Shown piece by piece: positions 1-5,835 of a stretch of DNA of 7,378 nucleotides (position 1 is its first letter; each line of letters starts with the position of its first letter). The notes beneath the pieces are model-generated. The model was given only the letters and a program-made list of their open reading frames with translations, was not told where the DNA came from and did no database searches. The DNA lies in assembly GCA_903861235.1 (NCBI GenBank), contig CAIOTP010000007.1, positions 1 to 7,378 on the forward strand, in the 5' to 3' direction. This DNA comes from an uncultured bacterium. Its GTDB lineage: Bacteria > Planctomycetota > Phycisphaerae > Phycisphaerales > SM1A02. The translations under genes were made by a program, and so were the position numbers.

Positions 1-26
1 CTTCCGGGCCGCCGCTCCGTCCGGGC

Positions 27-49
27 GAATCGCGGCAAAGCCGCGATTC
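27..49. repeat. Perfect inverted repeat (10-bp arms, 3-nt loop)
   Basis: GAATCGCGGC (27-36), a loop AAA (37-39) and GCCGCGATTC (40-49) pair perfectly, so a stable hairpin is expected in RNA from either strand. No T-run follows on either side, so it is not a canonical rho-independent terminator. It could be the end structure of an unseen upstream gene, an operator, or a copy of a dispersed palindromic repeat. The arms are seen directly; the role is unknown. Confidence 0.8.
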
Positions 50-51
50 CT

Positions 52-68
52 GACCCGCGGCGCGGGTC
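52..68. repeat. Second perfect inverted repeat next to the first
   Basis: GACCCGCG (52-59) and CGCGGGTC (61-68) are exact reverse complements around a single G. A realistic fold is a 6-bp stem, GACCCG with CGGGTC, and a 5-nt loop. It begins only 2 bases after the preceding hairpin, so the two form a tandem structure about 70 bases before nuoA. There is no T-tract. The function is unknown. Confidence 0.7.
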
Positions 69-119
69 CGGCCCGTCTGCACGTCGCTTCGCGTTCGAAT
101 CCGGCCGCCCCGACTCCGT

Positions 120-125
120 TAGGAT
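120..125 (+). promoter_or_regulatory. Candidate -10 element of nuoA (near-leaderless start)
   Basis: TAGGAT matches the TANNNT form of a -10 box and ends 10 bases before the A of the nuoA ATG, so initiation would fall at or just before the start codon. The nine bases between box and ATG end in CCCTCC, the same hexamer in the same place as in front of gcvP. No good -35 is visible at 17 bases spacing (GAATCC). An alternative reading is that AGGA (121-124) is a weak Shine-Dalgarno sequence 10 bases from the ATG. Confidence 0.25.
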
Positions 126-134
126 TCTCCCTCC

Positions 135-533
135 ATGACCGCCCTGATCGCCGCAAGTCCCGTCGACGCCTACCTGCCCATCGGCATCGTGCTGCTCATG
201 GCGGCCGTGTTCGCCGTCATCAACATCGTCGCGAGCCATCTGCTGGGACCTCGGCGTGACGGCGCCGTGAAGGGCATCGCCTACGAGAGCGGCATGGATC
301 CCTTCGGCAACGCACGCAAGAAGTTCAACGTGCGCTTCTATGTGCTGGCCATGACCTTCCTGGTCTTCGACGTGGAGATCATCTTCCTCTATCCGTGGGC
401 CGTGACCTACTCGCAACTGGAGCCGGGCAGCCCCGAGGCGGCGCTCTTCCTGGGCCGGATCCTCTTCTTCATCGGCACGAGCGTGGTGGCCTACATCTAC
501 GCGTGGCGCAAGGGCGTCTTCCGCTGGGATTGA
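135..533 (+). CDS. nuoA: NADH-quinone oxidoreductase subunit A (complex I NuoA)
   Basis: A 132-residue membrane subunit of proton-pumping complex I, homologous to mitochondrial ND3. Three hydrophobic segments are visible at about residues 13-37, 66-90 and 102-124. The first loop carries the family signature Y50-ESG-MDPFG-(N)AR, which lies near the quinone site in known structures; Ser52 stands where mitochondrial ND3 has its redox-sensitive Cys. The second helix holds FDVE (78-81) followed by IIFLYPWA, including the conserved acidic residues of the membrane channel. The length is normal for the family. The ATG at 135 places TM1 correctly near the N-terminus; only a weak AGGA precedes it. The next gene begins 15 bases after the stop and is a transporter, not nuoB, which is unusual because nuoA normally heads a nuo operon. 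It may be a detached copy, or the last gene of a cluster lying to the left. Confidence 0.95.
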   Translation: MTALIAASPVDAYLPIGIVLLMAAVFAVINIVASHLLGPRRDGAVKGIAYESGMDPFGNARKKFNVRFYVLAMTFLVFDVEIIFLYPWAVTYSQLEPGSPEAALFLGRILFFIGTSVVAYIYAWRKGVFRWD

Positions 534-548
534 ACGGCCAGCCGCCTC

Positions 549-1868
549 ATGACCGAAGGACCCCGCTCGCGTCAGGGCCTCTGGGCGGTCATCGGCGCCT
601 CGAGCGCAGGCACGCTGATCGAGTGGTACGACTTCTACATCTTCGGCAGCCTGGCCACCGTGCTGGCGGGGGCGTTCTTCCCCAAGGGTGACGATCTGGC
701 CGCCCTGCTGGGGACGCTCGCCACCTTCGCCACCGGCTTCGTGGTGCGTCCATTTGGGGCGATCGTGTTCGGACGGGTGGGGGATGTCGTGGGCCGCAAG
801 CACGCGTTCCTGGTCACGCTGCTGATCATGGGTGGATCCACCATGGCCATCGGCCTGCTGCCCACCTACGAACAGGCCGGCATGATCGCGCCGATTCTGC
901 TGGTGACGCTCCGTCTGCTGCAGGGACTGGCGCTCGGCGGTGAATATGGAGGTGCGGCCACCTATGTGGCCGAGCATGCGCCACCCGACCGACGCGGATT
1001 CTGCACCAGCTTCATCCAGACCACGGCGACCCTGGGCCTGTTCGTCTCGCTGGGCGTGATCCTGCTCTGCCGGACCCGCATGGGCGAGCAGGCCTTCGCC
1101 ACCTGGGGATGGCGGATCCCTTTCCTGGGTTCGGTGGTTCTGGTGCTGTTCAGTTACGTCATCCGGCGTCGGCTTCAGGAATCGCCCGTGTTCGAATCGA
1201 TGAAGGCCCAGGGCCGGGTCTCCCGCAATCCCATCCGGGAGAGCTTCGGCAACCGTGAGAACCTCCGGCTGGTGATCCTGTCGCTGCTGGGAGCGACCAT
1301 GGGCCAGGGCGTGGTCTGGTACACGGGCCAGTTCTACGCGCTCTACTTCCTGCAGACGCAGCTGAAGGTCGACTATGTGCTGTGCAATCAGATCGTGGCC
1401 GGCGCTCTTCTGTGCGCGACTCCGTTCTTCGTGGTGTTCGGATCGCTGTCCGACCGGATCGGCCGCAAGCCGCTGATCCTGCTGGGTTGCACACTCGCCG
1501 TGCTCACCTGGATCCCCATCTACCAGGCCATGACCGTGGCGGCCACGGCGGCTGGAGGCCCCCGCGCGCTGCACCTGGGCGCCCTGATCTTCGTTCAGGT
1601 GCTGTGGGTCACCATGGTCTACGGACCCATCGCGGCGTATCTGGTGGAGCTCTTTCCGGTTCGGATCCGCTACACCTCCATGAGCCTGCCCTATCACATC
1701 GGCAACGGCGTCTTTGGCGGGCTGGTCCCGGTCGTGGGCCTCTGGATGGTGGATCGCACCGGACATCCGCTGGCTGGTCTCGCCTATCCCATGCTCGTGG
1801 CTTCGATCACGGTGGTGGTGGGTGGGCTCTTCCTGCCGGAACGCCACGGGGCTCGCCTGGACACATGA
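549..1868 (+). CDS. MFS transporter, metabolite:H+ symporter (MHS) family
   Basis: A 439-residue inner-membrane transporter with about twelve hydrophobic segments, of the MHS branch that includes ShiA, KgtP and ProP (uptake of organic acids, shikimate or betaine with protons). Signatures seen are IEWYDFYIFG (24-33) in TM1; RPFGAIVFGRVGDVVGRK (67-84), the MFS motif A; RLLQGLALGGEYGG (122-135) in TM4; ESPVFE (211-216) after TM6; GVVWYTGQFYALYFLQ (254-269) in TM7; GSLSDRIGRK (298-307), the second motif A; and ELFPVRIRYT (367-376). The length is ordinary for the family. Substrate cannot be deduced from these motifs. The ATG at 549 follows nuoA by 15 bases and has no clear Shine-Dalgarno sequence. 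Its TGA overlaps the start of the glycosylase gene (ATGA), so co-translation is likely. The chemistry of the neighbours gives no hint of the cargo. Confidence 0.92.
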   Translation: MTEGPRSRQGLWAVIGASSAGTLIEWYDFYIFGSLATVLAGAFFPKGDDLAALLGTLATFATGFVVRPFGAIVFGRVGDVVGRKHAFLVTLLIMGGSTMAIGLLPTYEQAGMIAPILLVTLRLLQGLALGGEYGGAATYVAEHAPPDRRGFCTSFIQTTATLGLFVSLGVILLCRTRMGEQAFATWGWRIPFLGSVVLVLFSYVIRRRLQESPVFESMKAQGRVSRNPIRESFGNRENLRLVILSLLGATMGQGVVWYTGQFYALYFLQTQLKVDYVLCNQIVAGALLCATPFFVVFGSLSDRIGRKPLILLGCTLAVLTWIPIYQAMTVAATAAGGPRALHLGALIFVQVLWVTMVYGPIAAYLVELFPVRIRYTSMSLPYHIGNGVFGGLVPVVGLWMVDRTGHPLAGLAYPMLVASITVVVGGLFLPERHGARLDT

Positions 1869-2590
1869 CCCGCGTGGCATTCCAGCGCCATCTGGCCACC
1901 ATCGCGCAGGATCTCTCGAGAGAGCTCAAGCCTGTCCGCCCTGGCCGCGTCGTGACCTGCACCTACGACCCGCTGGACTACGCATGGAAGGCGCACCGCG
2001 CCTACCTGGCGCTGGCGCGGCGCAGGCCCCGCGCCCTGCTGCTGGGCATGAATCCCGGGCCTTTCGGCATGGTCCAGACCGGGGTGCCGTTCGGCGAGGT
2101 GGACGCCGTGCGTCGCTTCCTGGGAATCTCCTCAGGCGTGGCGGCTCCTCTGGAGACCCACCCCAAGCGACCGGTGCTGGGGTTCGAATGCACTCGCAGC
2201 GAGGTGAGTGGGCGGCGGTTCTGGGGCCTGATGGAGAGGGTGTTCGGAACGCGGGAACGCTTCTTCCGGTCGGCCTTCGTGTGGAACTGGTGCCCCTTGG
2301 CCTTCACCGCCAGATCCGGTGCCAACATCACGCCCGACAAGATCCCCGCGGCCGCTCGCGTTCGGATCGAGCGTGCCTGTGATCGGGCTCTCGGGCGGGT
2401 GATCGAGGTGATGGACCCCCGCATGGTGATCGGTGTCGGCGCGTTCGCCAGGGACGCCGGCCTTCGCGTGACGAAGGCGACCCTTCCTGTGCACATGGTG
2501 CTTCATCCCAGCCCAGCCAGCCCGGCCGCGAACCGAGGCTGGGAGCGGCAGGCCCGCGCCCAGTTCAGGGCGTGCGGGTTCCTGACCTGA
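1865..2590 (+). CDS. SMUG1-like (family 3) uracil-DNA glycosylase
   Basis: A 241-residue cytoplasmic base-excision-repair enzyme. SMUG1 proteins remove uracil, and often 5-hydroxymethyluracil and related bases, from DNA. Three diagnostic blocks are present. GMNPGPFGMVQTGVPFGE (61-78) is the water-activating and uracil-pocket motif, with Asn63. FVWNWCPL (138-145) holds Asn141, the expected base-recognition Asn. HPSPASPAANRGWE (214-227) is the DNA-intercalation motif, with His214. In known SMUG1 proteins these correspond to the catalytic Asn, the pocket Asn and the conserved His. The reading frame stays open well upstream, but the ATG at 1865 gives the usual length and starts inside the stop of the transporter gene, so I prefer it. 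Bacterial SMUG1-like enzymes are known but patchily distributed. Specificity is inferred. The confidence refers to the family assignment. Confidence 0.92.
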   Translation: MTRVAFQRHLATIAQDLSRELKPVRPGRVVTCTYDPLDYAWKAHRAYLALARRRPRALLLGMNPGPFGMVQTGVPFGEVDAVRRFLGISSGVAAPLETHPKRPVLGFECTRSEVSGRRFWGLMERVFGTRERFFRSAFVWNWCPLAFTARSGANITPDKIPAAARVRIERACDRALGRVIEVMDPRMVIGVGAFARDAGLRVTKATLPVHMVLHPSPASPAANRGWERQARAQFRACGFLT

Positions 2591-2600
2591 AATCGTTCAG
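2587..2600. repeat. Mini inverted repeat spanning two convergent stop codons
   Basis: CTGAA (2587-2591), ATCG (2592-2595) and TTCAG (2596-2600) form a perfect 5-bp stem with a 4-nt loop. It contains the TGA of the glycosylase gene and, on the other strand, the TGA of the reductase gene. It is too short and lacks the T-run needed for a rho-independent terminator, so it is recorded mainly because it is the only structure between the converging genes. Confidence 0.5.
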
Positions 2601-3700
2601 AATCGCTCGGCGTCGCTCCTGGGCGTCAGATGCCAGGGCTCGCTCTTCACGCCGTTGATCGTGGTGCCGTTCTGGATGCCGGACCGGACGAAGTCCAGGA
2701 AGTCCCACGGGAACGGCCGCTCCACCTTGCTGGCCTCGTCCAGCCGTCGGCGGTCCTGATCGGTGAGCGGGACGGTGCAGCAGCCGAGGTTGTCCTCGAG
2801 CTGGTCCATCCGGCGAGCCCCGATGATCACGCTGGTCACGCCCGGCCGGTCGAGCAGCCAACGCAAGGCGACCTGCGGCACCGTGGCTCCATGCGCAGCG
2901 GCGATCTCCCGCAGCAGCTCGATGATGGCGTAGCTCCGCTCGTTCAGATGGCCACTGTCGGGCTTCACGCGAGTGCTGCCGTCCGCGGGCGGAGGCGTGT
3001 TCCGGTCGAACTTGCCGCTGAGCACGCCGCCACGGAGCGGGCTCCACGGCGTGACGCCCAACCCCAGGTCCGCCGCCATGGTCATGAGCTCGGCCTCGAC
3101 CGAACGCTGGAGCAGGCTGTACTCGATCTGCAGGGCGCAGAGCGGCTCCCATCCTTTCATGAGCGCCGTGTACTGGCACTTGGTCACCACCCACGCCGGG
3201 TGGTCGCTCAGACCCAGGTAGCGCACCTTCCCCTGCTTCACCAGGAAGTCCATCGCCGACATCATCTCCTCGACCGGCGTGTGTCGATCCCAGAAGTGCG
3301 CCCAGAGCAGGTCGATGTGGTCGGTCTGCAGGCGACGGAGCGAATCCTCCACCGCGTGCAGGATGGCCTTGCGGCTGGCGCCGCCGCCGTTGGGATCACC
3401 CGGCCAGAGGTTGCCCATGAACTTGGTCGCGATCACCACACGATGCCGCCGTCCCTTGCCGCCGCCCTTGGCGAACCAGTCGCCCAGGATCTTCTCGCTG
3501 TGACCCTTGGTGTAGATGTTCGCGGTGTCGATGAAGTTGCCGCCCGCCTCCAGGTAGGCCTGCAGAACCGCCTCGCTCTCCTGCACACCCACGCCGATGC
3601 CCCACTCGGTGCCGAAGGTCATGGCGCCCAGGCAGAGCGGGCTCACGCGAAGGCCGCTGCGGCCGAGCGTGACGTAGTCGGTCAGGCTGGAGGCGTGCAT
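2597..3700 (-). CDS. Aldo/keto reductase family oxidoreductase
   Basis: A 367-residue cytoplasmic NAD(P)H-dependent oxidoreductase with the (beta/alpha)8 aldo/keto reductase fold. The N-terminus reads TLGRSGLRVSPLCLGAMTFG (11-30), typical of the family. The catalytic tetrad can be placed at Asp58 and Tyr63 (FIDTANIY), Lys93 (VIATKF) and His135 (LLWAHFWD). The cofactor end of the barrel carries VTPWSPLRGGVLSGK (216-230) and IIGARRMDQLEDNL (292-305), which bind the nucleotide phosphate in relatives. A C-terminal tail of about 40 residues follows the barrel. The closest general type is the YajO/YhdN-like class acting on small carbonyls or sugars; the true substrate is unknown. It begins 10 bases after the peptidase stop, which implies one transcript. 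Its stop lies 6 bases from that of the convergent glycosylase gene. No strong ribosome site is visible before the ATG. Confidence 0.93.
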   Translation of the reverse strand: MHASSLTDYVTLGRSGLRVSPLCLGAMTFGTEWGIGVGVQESEAVLQAYLEAGGNFIDTANIYTKGHSEKILGDWFAKGGGKGRRHRVVIATKFMGNLWPGDPNGGGASRKAILHAVEDSLRRLQTDHIDLLWAHFWDRHTPVEEMMSAMDFLVKQGKVRYLGLSDHPAWVVTKCQYTALMKGWEPLCALQIEYSLLQRSVEAELMTMAADLGLGVTPWSPLRGGVLSGKFDRNTPPPADGSTRVKPDSGHLNERSYAIIELLREIAAAHGATVPQVALRWLLDRPGVTSVIIGARRMDQLEDNLGCCTVPLTDQDRRRLDEASKVERPFPWDFLDFVRSGIQNGTTINGVKSEPWHLTPRSDAERF

Positions 3701-3710
3701 GGGACCCGGA

Positions 3711-5744
3711 TCAACCTGACTTCGAGGCCTTCATGGTCACGTCCACCATCATCTCCTTGCCTTCCCGGATGATCTTCATCTTGACCACGTCGCCGGGCTC
3801 GTGATCGCGCAGCCGCTCCATGAGCGTGGGGACGTCGTCCACAGGCTTGTCGTTCCATGTCAGGATGATGTCGCCGCCCTTCAGCCCCGCGTCGGCGGCG
3901 CTGGTGTCCTTGCTCACGTCGTCGATCAGCAGGCCAGGCTCCTCGCGCTTCTCCATGCTGGGCTGGATGCCCAGCCGCACCTTGGCGTAGCCGCGATCCG
4001 AGCCGCCCTTGCCGTCCGTGCTCGTGAACTTGGGCTTCTCGGGGACCACGGCGAGGTCCTTGGCGATCTCGGTGGTCAGACCCACCACCTTGGCCGCACC
4101 GAGCGGATTCACCGTGTGTCCGCGGTCGGTCGGCTTGTGATAGTCCCCGTGGTTGCCCGTGAAGAGGAAGAGCACGGGAATGCCCGCGGCGTAGAAGCTG
4201 GCGTGGTCGCTCGGACCCCGGCCTCCCGGATCCGCCTTCACGGTCACGCCGCTCCGCTCGATGGCCGGACGGATCAGGTCGCCGAACTTCTCCGCCGTGC
4301 CCGTGCCGCTCATGGCGAGCTCGTCGCCGCGAAGACGGCCGACCATGTCCAGGTTGATCATGGCGGCGATCCGATCCGCCGGCATGATCGGCTTCTTCAC
4401 GAACTCACGGCTTCCATCCAGGCCGCTCTCCTCGGCCGTGAAGGCCAGAAAGACGACGCTTCGAAGGTCGGCCGGAGCATCCTTGCCGTTGTAGTGGTCG
4501 CACAGGGCCTTGGCCGTGCAGAGCATGGCCGCCGTGCCGCTGGCGTTGTCGTCCGCGCCGGGGTGCAGCTTGCCGCGGTTGTCCGGATCGGCGCCGAAGA
4601 AGCCCATGCCCACATGGTCGTAGTGGGCCCCGATGATCAGCCACTCGTCCGCCAGCTTGCCTCGTCCCCGCAGCACGCCGCCCACGTTCTGCGCCGGAAT
4701 GCCCTTCTCGGCCACCGCCACCCGCACATCCAGGGTCTGGTCGGCCTTCATGTCCACGCACTTGATCCGGCCCGCATCGGCGAGCTTGCGCAGATCCATC
4801 AGGCCACGCCCTTCAGGATCGGCCTTGCGAAGAAGCGAGTCGGCTCGCTCCTGCGAGAGCTGGATCACGGGCATGTCGTAACCCGGACCGAAGACGCTGC
4901 TCTCGGTCTGCTCGAGCCCCTTGGCGCCGTCGCGGCACTCGGGCGGATTGACCATGACGATGGCCGCGGGTTCGCGGTCCGCCAGTGCGTCGAGCTTGCC
5001 ACGCATGGCGCTCGCCCCGGAGAACCGACGGTCGCTCCACCGGCTGCGGCCCTTCTCGTCCAGCGGCTCGTAGCGGAGGAAGATGACCACCTTCCCCTTC
5101 AGGTCCGCGGACTCGTCGAAGCTGGTGTAGTCGCCCTTGCCTTCCTCGATGGCGTAGCCCGCGAAGACGATCGGCGCGTTCGCCGCACCGCTGCCGCTTG
5201 AACCCAGCACCTGGTAGTCCGTGCCACGCTCGAGTGCCGCACCTGCGAAGGTGACCGCGGCCTGCTCCACCTGGGGGCTGCCACCGTCGAGCTCGAACCG
5301 TTGCCGCCAGGACCGCGAGGCGGCGCCCTTCTCGTCCTTCTGCTCGAACGCAGGCTGGAGCCCGGCCTGCTTCATCCAGAACTCCACGTACTCGGCGGCG
5401 ATGTCGTTGCCCCGTGAGCCGGGCACGCGACCCTCGAAGAAGGGGTTCGAGAGGGTCTGCACATGCTGGTACCACTCGATCGACACCGGACCCATGGCCT
5501 CGAGCGACTTGCGAAGGTCCACCTGGGCGGGGTCGGCGGCATCCCCCTGGGCCGTCTTGGGGGCGTAGGAGAAGGGATTGATCTTCTCCCCCTCCACCAG
5601 CTTGCCGGAGGGAGACGCCTTCTCGGCCGGCGCGGCTTCCTTGGCGGTCGGGGCCGGGGGCGGATCCTGGACCATGGCGGCCGCGGCCAGCACGGACAAG
5701 GACAGACAGGCGAACAGACGGGTCATGGGGTGAAACTGGGGCAT
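3711..5744 (-). CDS. Exported M28 family zinc aminopeptidase with PA and PDZ domains
   Basis: A 677-residue exported metallopeptidase. A signal peptide is visible: basic start ending at Arg9, hydrophobic core LFACLSLSVLAAAA (10-23), then a Pro/Ala/Lys-rich linker to about residue 60. A PA-type insert spans about 185-300. The M28 core follows, with zinc ligands at His374 and catalytic Asp376 (AHYDH), Asp398 (GADDNASG), catalytic Glu438 with ligand Glu439 (FTAEESG), Asp466 (NLDMVGR) and His536 (YHKPTD). All are intact, so activity is expected. A PDZ domain occupies about 591-671 (LGIQPS to the end) and may bind peptide tails or regulate the enzyme. I chose the ATG at 5744 because GGAG sits 5 bases upstream; an in-frame GTG at 5768 would add eight residues, and an ATG at 5726 lacks a ribosome site. 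It leads the reductase gene by 10 bases and diverges from gcvP. Confidence 0.93.
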   Translation of the reverse strand: MPQFHPMTRLFACLSLSVLAAAAMVQDPPPAPTAKEAAPAEKASPSGKLVEGEKINPFSYAPKTAQGDAADPAQVDLRKSLEAMGPVSIEWYQHVQTLSNPFFEGRVPGSRGNDIAAEYVEFWMKQAGLQPAFEQKDEKGAASRSWRQRFELDGGSPQVEQAAVTFAGAALERGTDYQVLGSSGSGAANAPIVFAGYAIEEGKGDYTSFDESADLKGKVVIFLRYEPLDEKGRSRWSDRRFSGASAMRGKLDALADREPAAIVMVNPPECRDGAKGLEQTESSVFGPGYDMPVIQLSQERADSLLRKADPEGRGLMDLRKLADAGRIKCVDMKADQTLDVRVAVAEKGIPAQNVGGVLRGRGKLADEWLIIGAHYDHVGMGFFGADPDNRGKLHPGADDNASGTAAMLCTAKALCDHYNGKDAPADLRSVVFLAFTAEESGLDGSREFVKKPIMPADRIAAMINLDMVGRLRGDELAMSGTGTAEKFGDLIRPAIERSGVTVKADPGGRGPSDHASFYAAGIPVLFLFTGNHGDYHKPTDRGHTVNPLGAAKVVGLTTEIAKDLAVVPEKPKFTSTDGKGGSDRGYAKVRLGIQPSMEKREEPGLLIDDVSKDTSAADAGLKGGDIILTWNDKPVDDVPTLMERLRDHEPGDVVKMKIIREGKEMMVDVTMKASKSG

Positions 5745-5749
5745 GGGGG

Positions 5750-5753
5750 CTCC
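5750..5753 (-). promoter_or_regulatory. Ribosome binding site deciding the peptidase start
   Basis: On the minus strand the sequence reads GCGGAGCCCCCATG, with GGAG five bases from the ATG at 5744. Neither the upstream GTG (5768) nor the downstream ATG (5726) has a comparable site, so this fixes the most likely start. It is also the clearest Shine-Dalgarno sequence I found in the window. Confidence 0.6.
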
Positions 5754-5820
5754 GCGGGGGTCCCGCACTCTATCGCTGAATTCGAAGCCGGTTGCGGGGG
5801 GAAATCCGTGATTCCACTTC

Positions 5821-5826
5821 TATACT
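5821..5826 (+). promoter_or_regulatory. Candidate -10 element of gcvP (leaderless or near-leaderless)
   Basis: TATACT is a close match to the sigma-70 type -10 consensus and ends 10 bases before the A of the gcvP ATG. A transcript would therefore start at about 5832-5836, on or next to the start codon. No Shine-Dalgarno sequence lies between box and ATG (CGCCCCTCC), which agrees with leaderless initiation. At 17 bases upstream the -35 position reads GGGGAA, a poor match; TTGCGG (5792-5797) is better but 23 bases away. The intergenic region shared with the divergent peptidase gene is about 91 bases and shows no glycine riboswitch fold. Confidence 0.4.
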
Positions 5827-5835
5827 CGCCCCTCC

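Noticed and set aside
89..119. GTTCGAATC followed by CGGCCGCCCCGAC, resembling the 3' end of a tRNA
   Set aside because: The flanking T-stem bases (TCGCG versus CCGGC) do not pair, no matching acceptor strand, anticodon or D arm is found upstream, and CCA is absent. The likeness is confined to the T-loop.
1382..1864. Extension of the glycosylase frame 161 codons upstream of 1865
   Set aside because: The extension overlaps the last third of the MHS transporter out of frame and has Arg/Pro/His-rich composition. The SMUG1 family length fits the start at 1865.
1912..1923. Perfect 12-bp palindrome TCTCTCGAGAGA
   Set aside because: It lies within the glycosylase coding sequence, encoding part of its N-terminal helix; a lone palindrome of this size has no further support as a site.
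2630..3772. A 380-codon plus-strand frame opposite the aldo/keto reductase
   Set aside because: Antisense shadow; it runs through the reductase catalytic motifs on the other strand and encodes nothing recognisable.
3801..5201. A 466-codon plus-strand frame opposite the M28 peptidase
   Set aside because: It is the mirror of a gene whose zinc site, PA and PDZ domains are clear; the peptide is His/Val/Arg-rich with no motif.
5769..5824. Minus-strand -10-like boxes for the peptidase gene (GATAGA at 5774-5769, TATAGA at 5824-5819)
   Set aside because: Neither has a recognisable -35 at 16-18 bases, and I cannot choose between them.
5745..5835. Possible glycine riboswitch upstream of gcvP
   Set aside because: The region is too short and lacks the conserved paired aptamer elements; the candidate promoter abuts the start codon.
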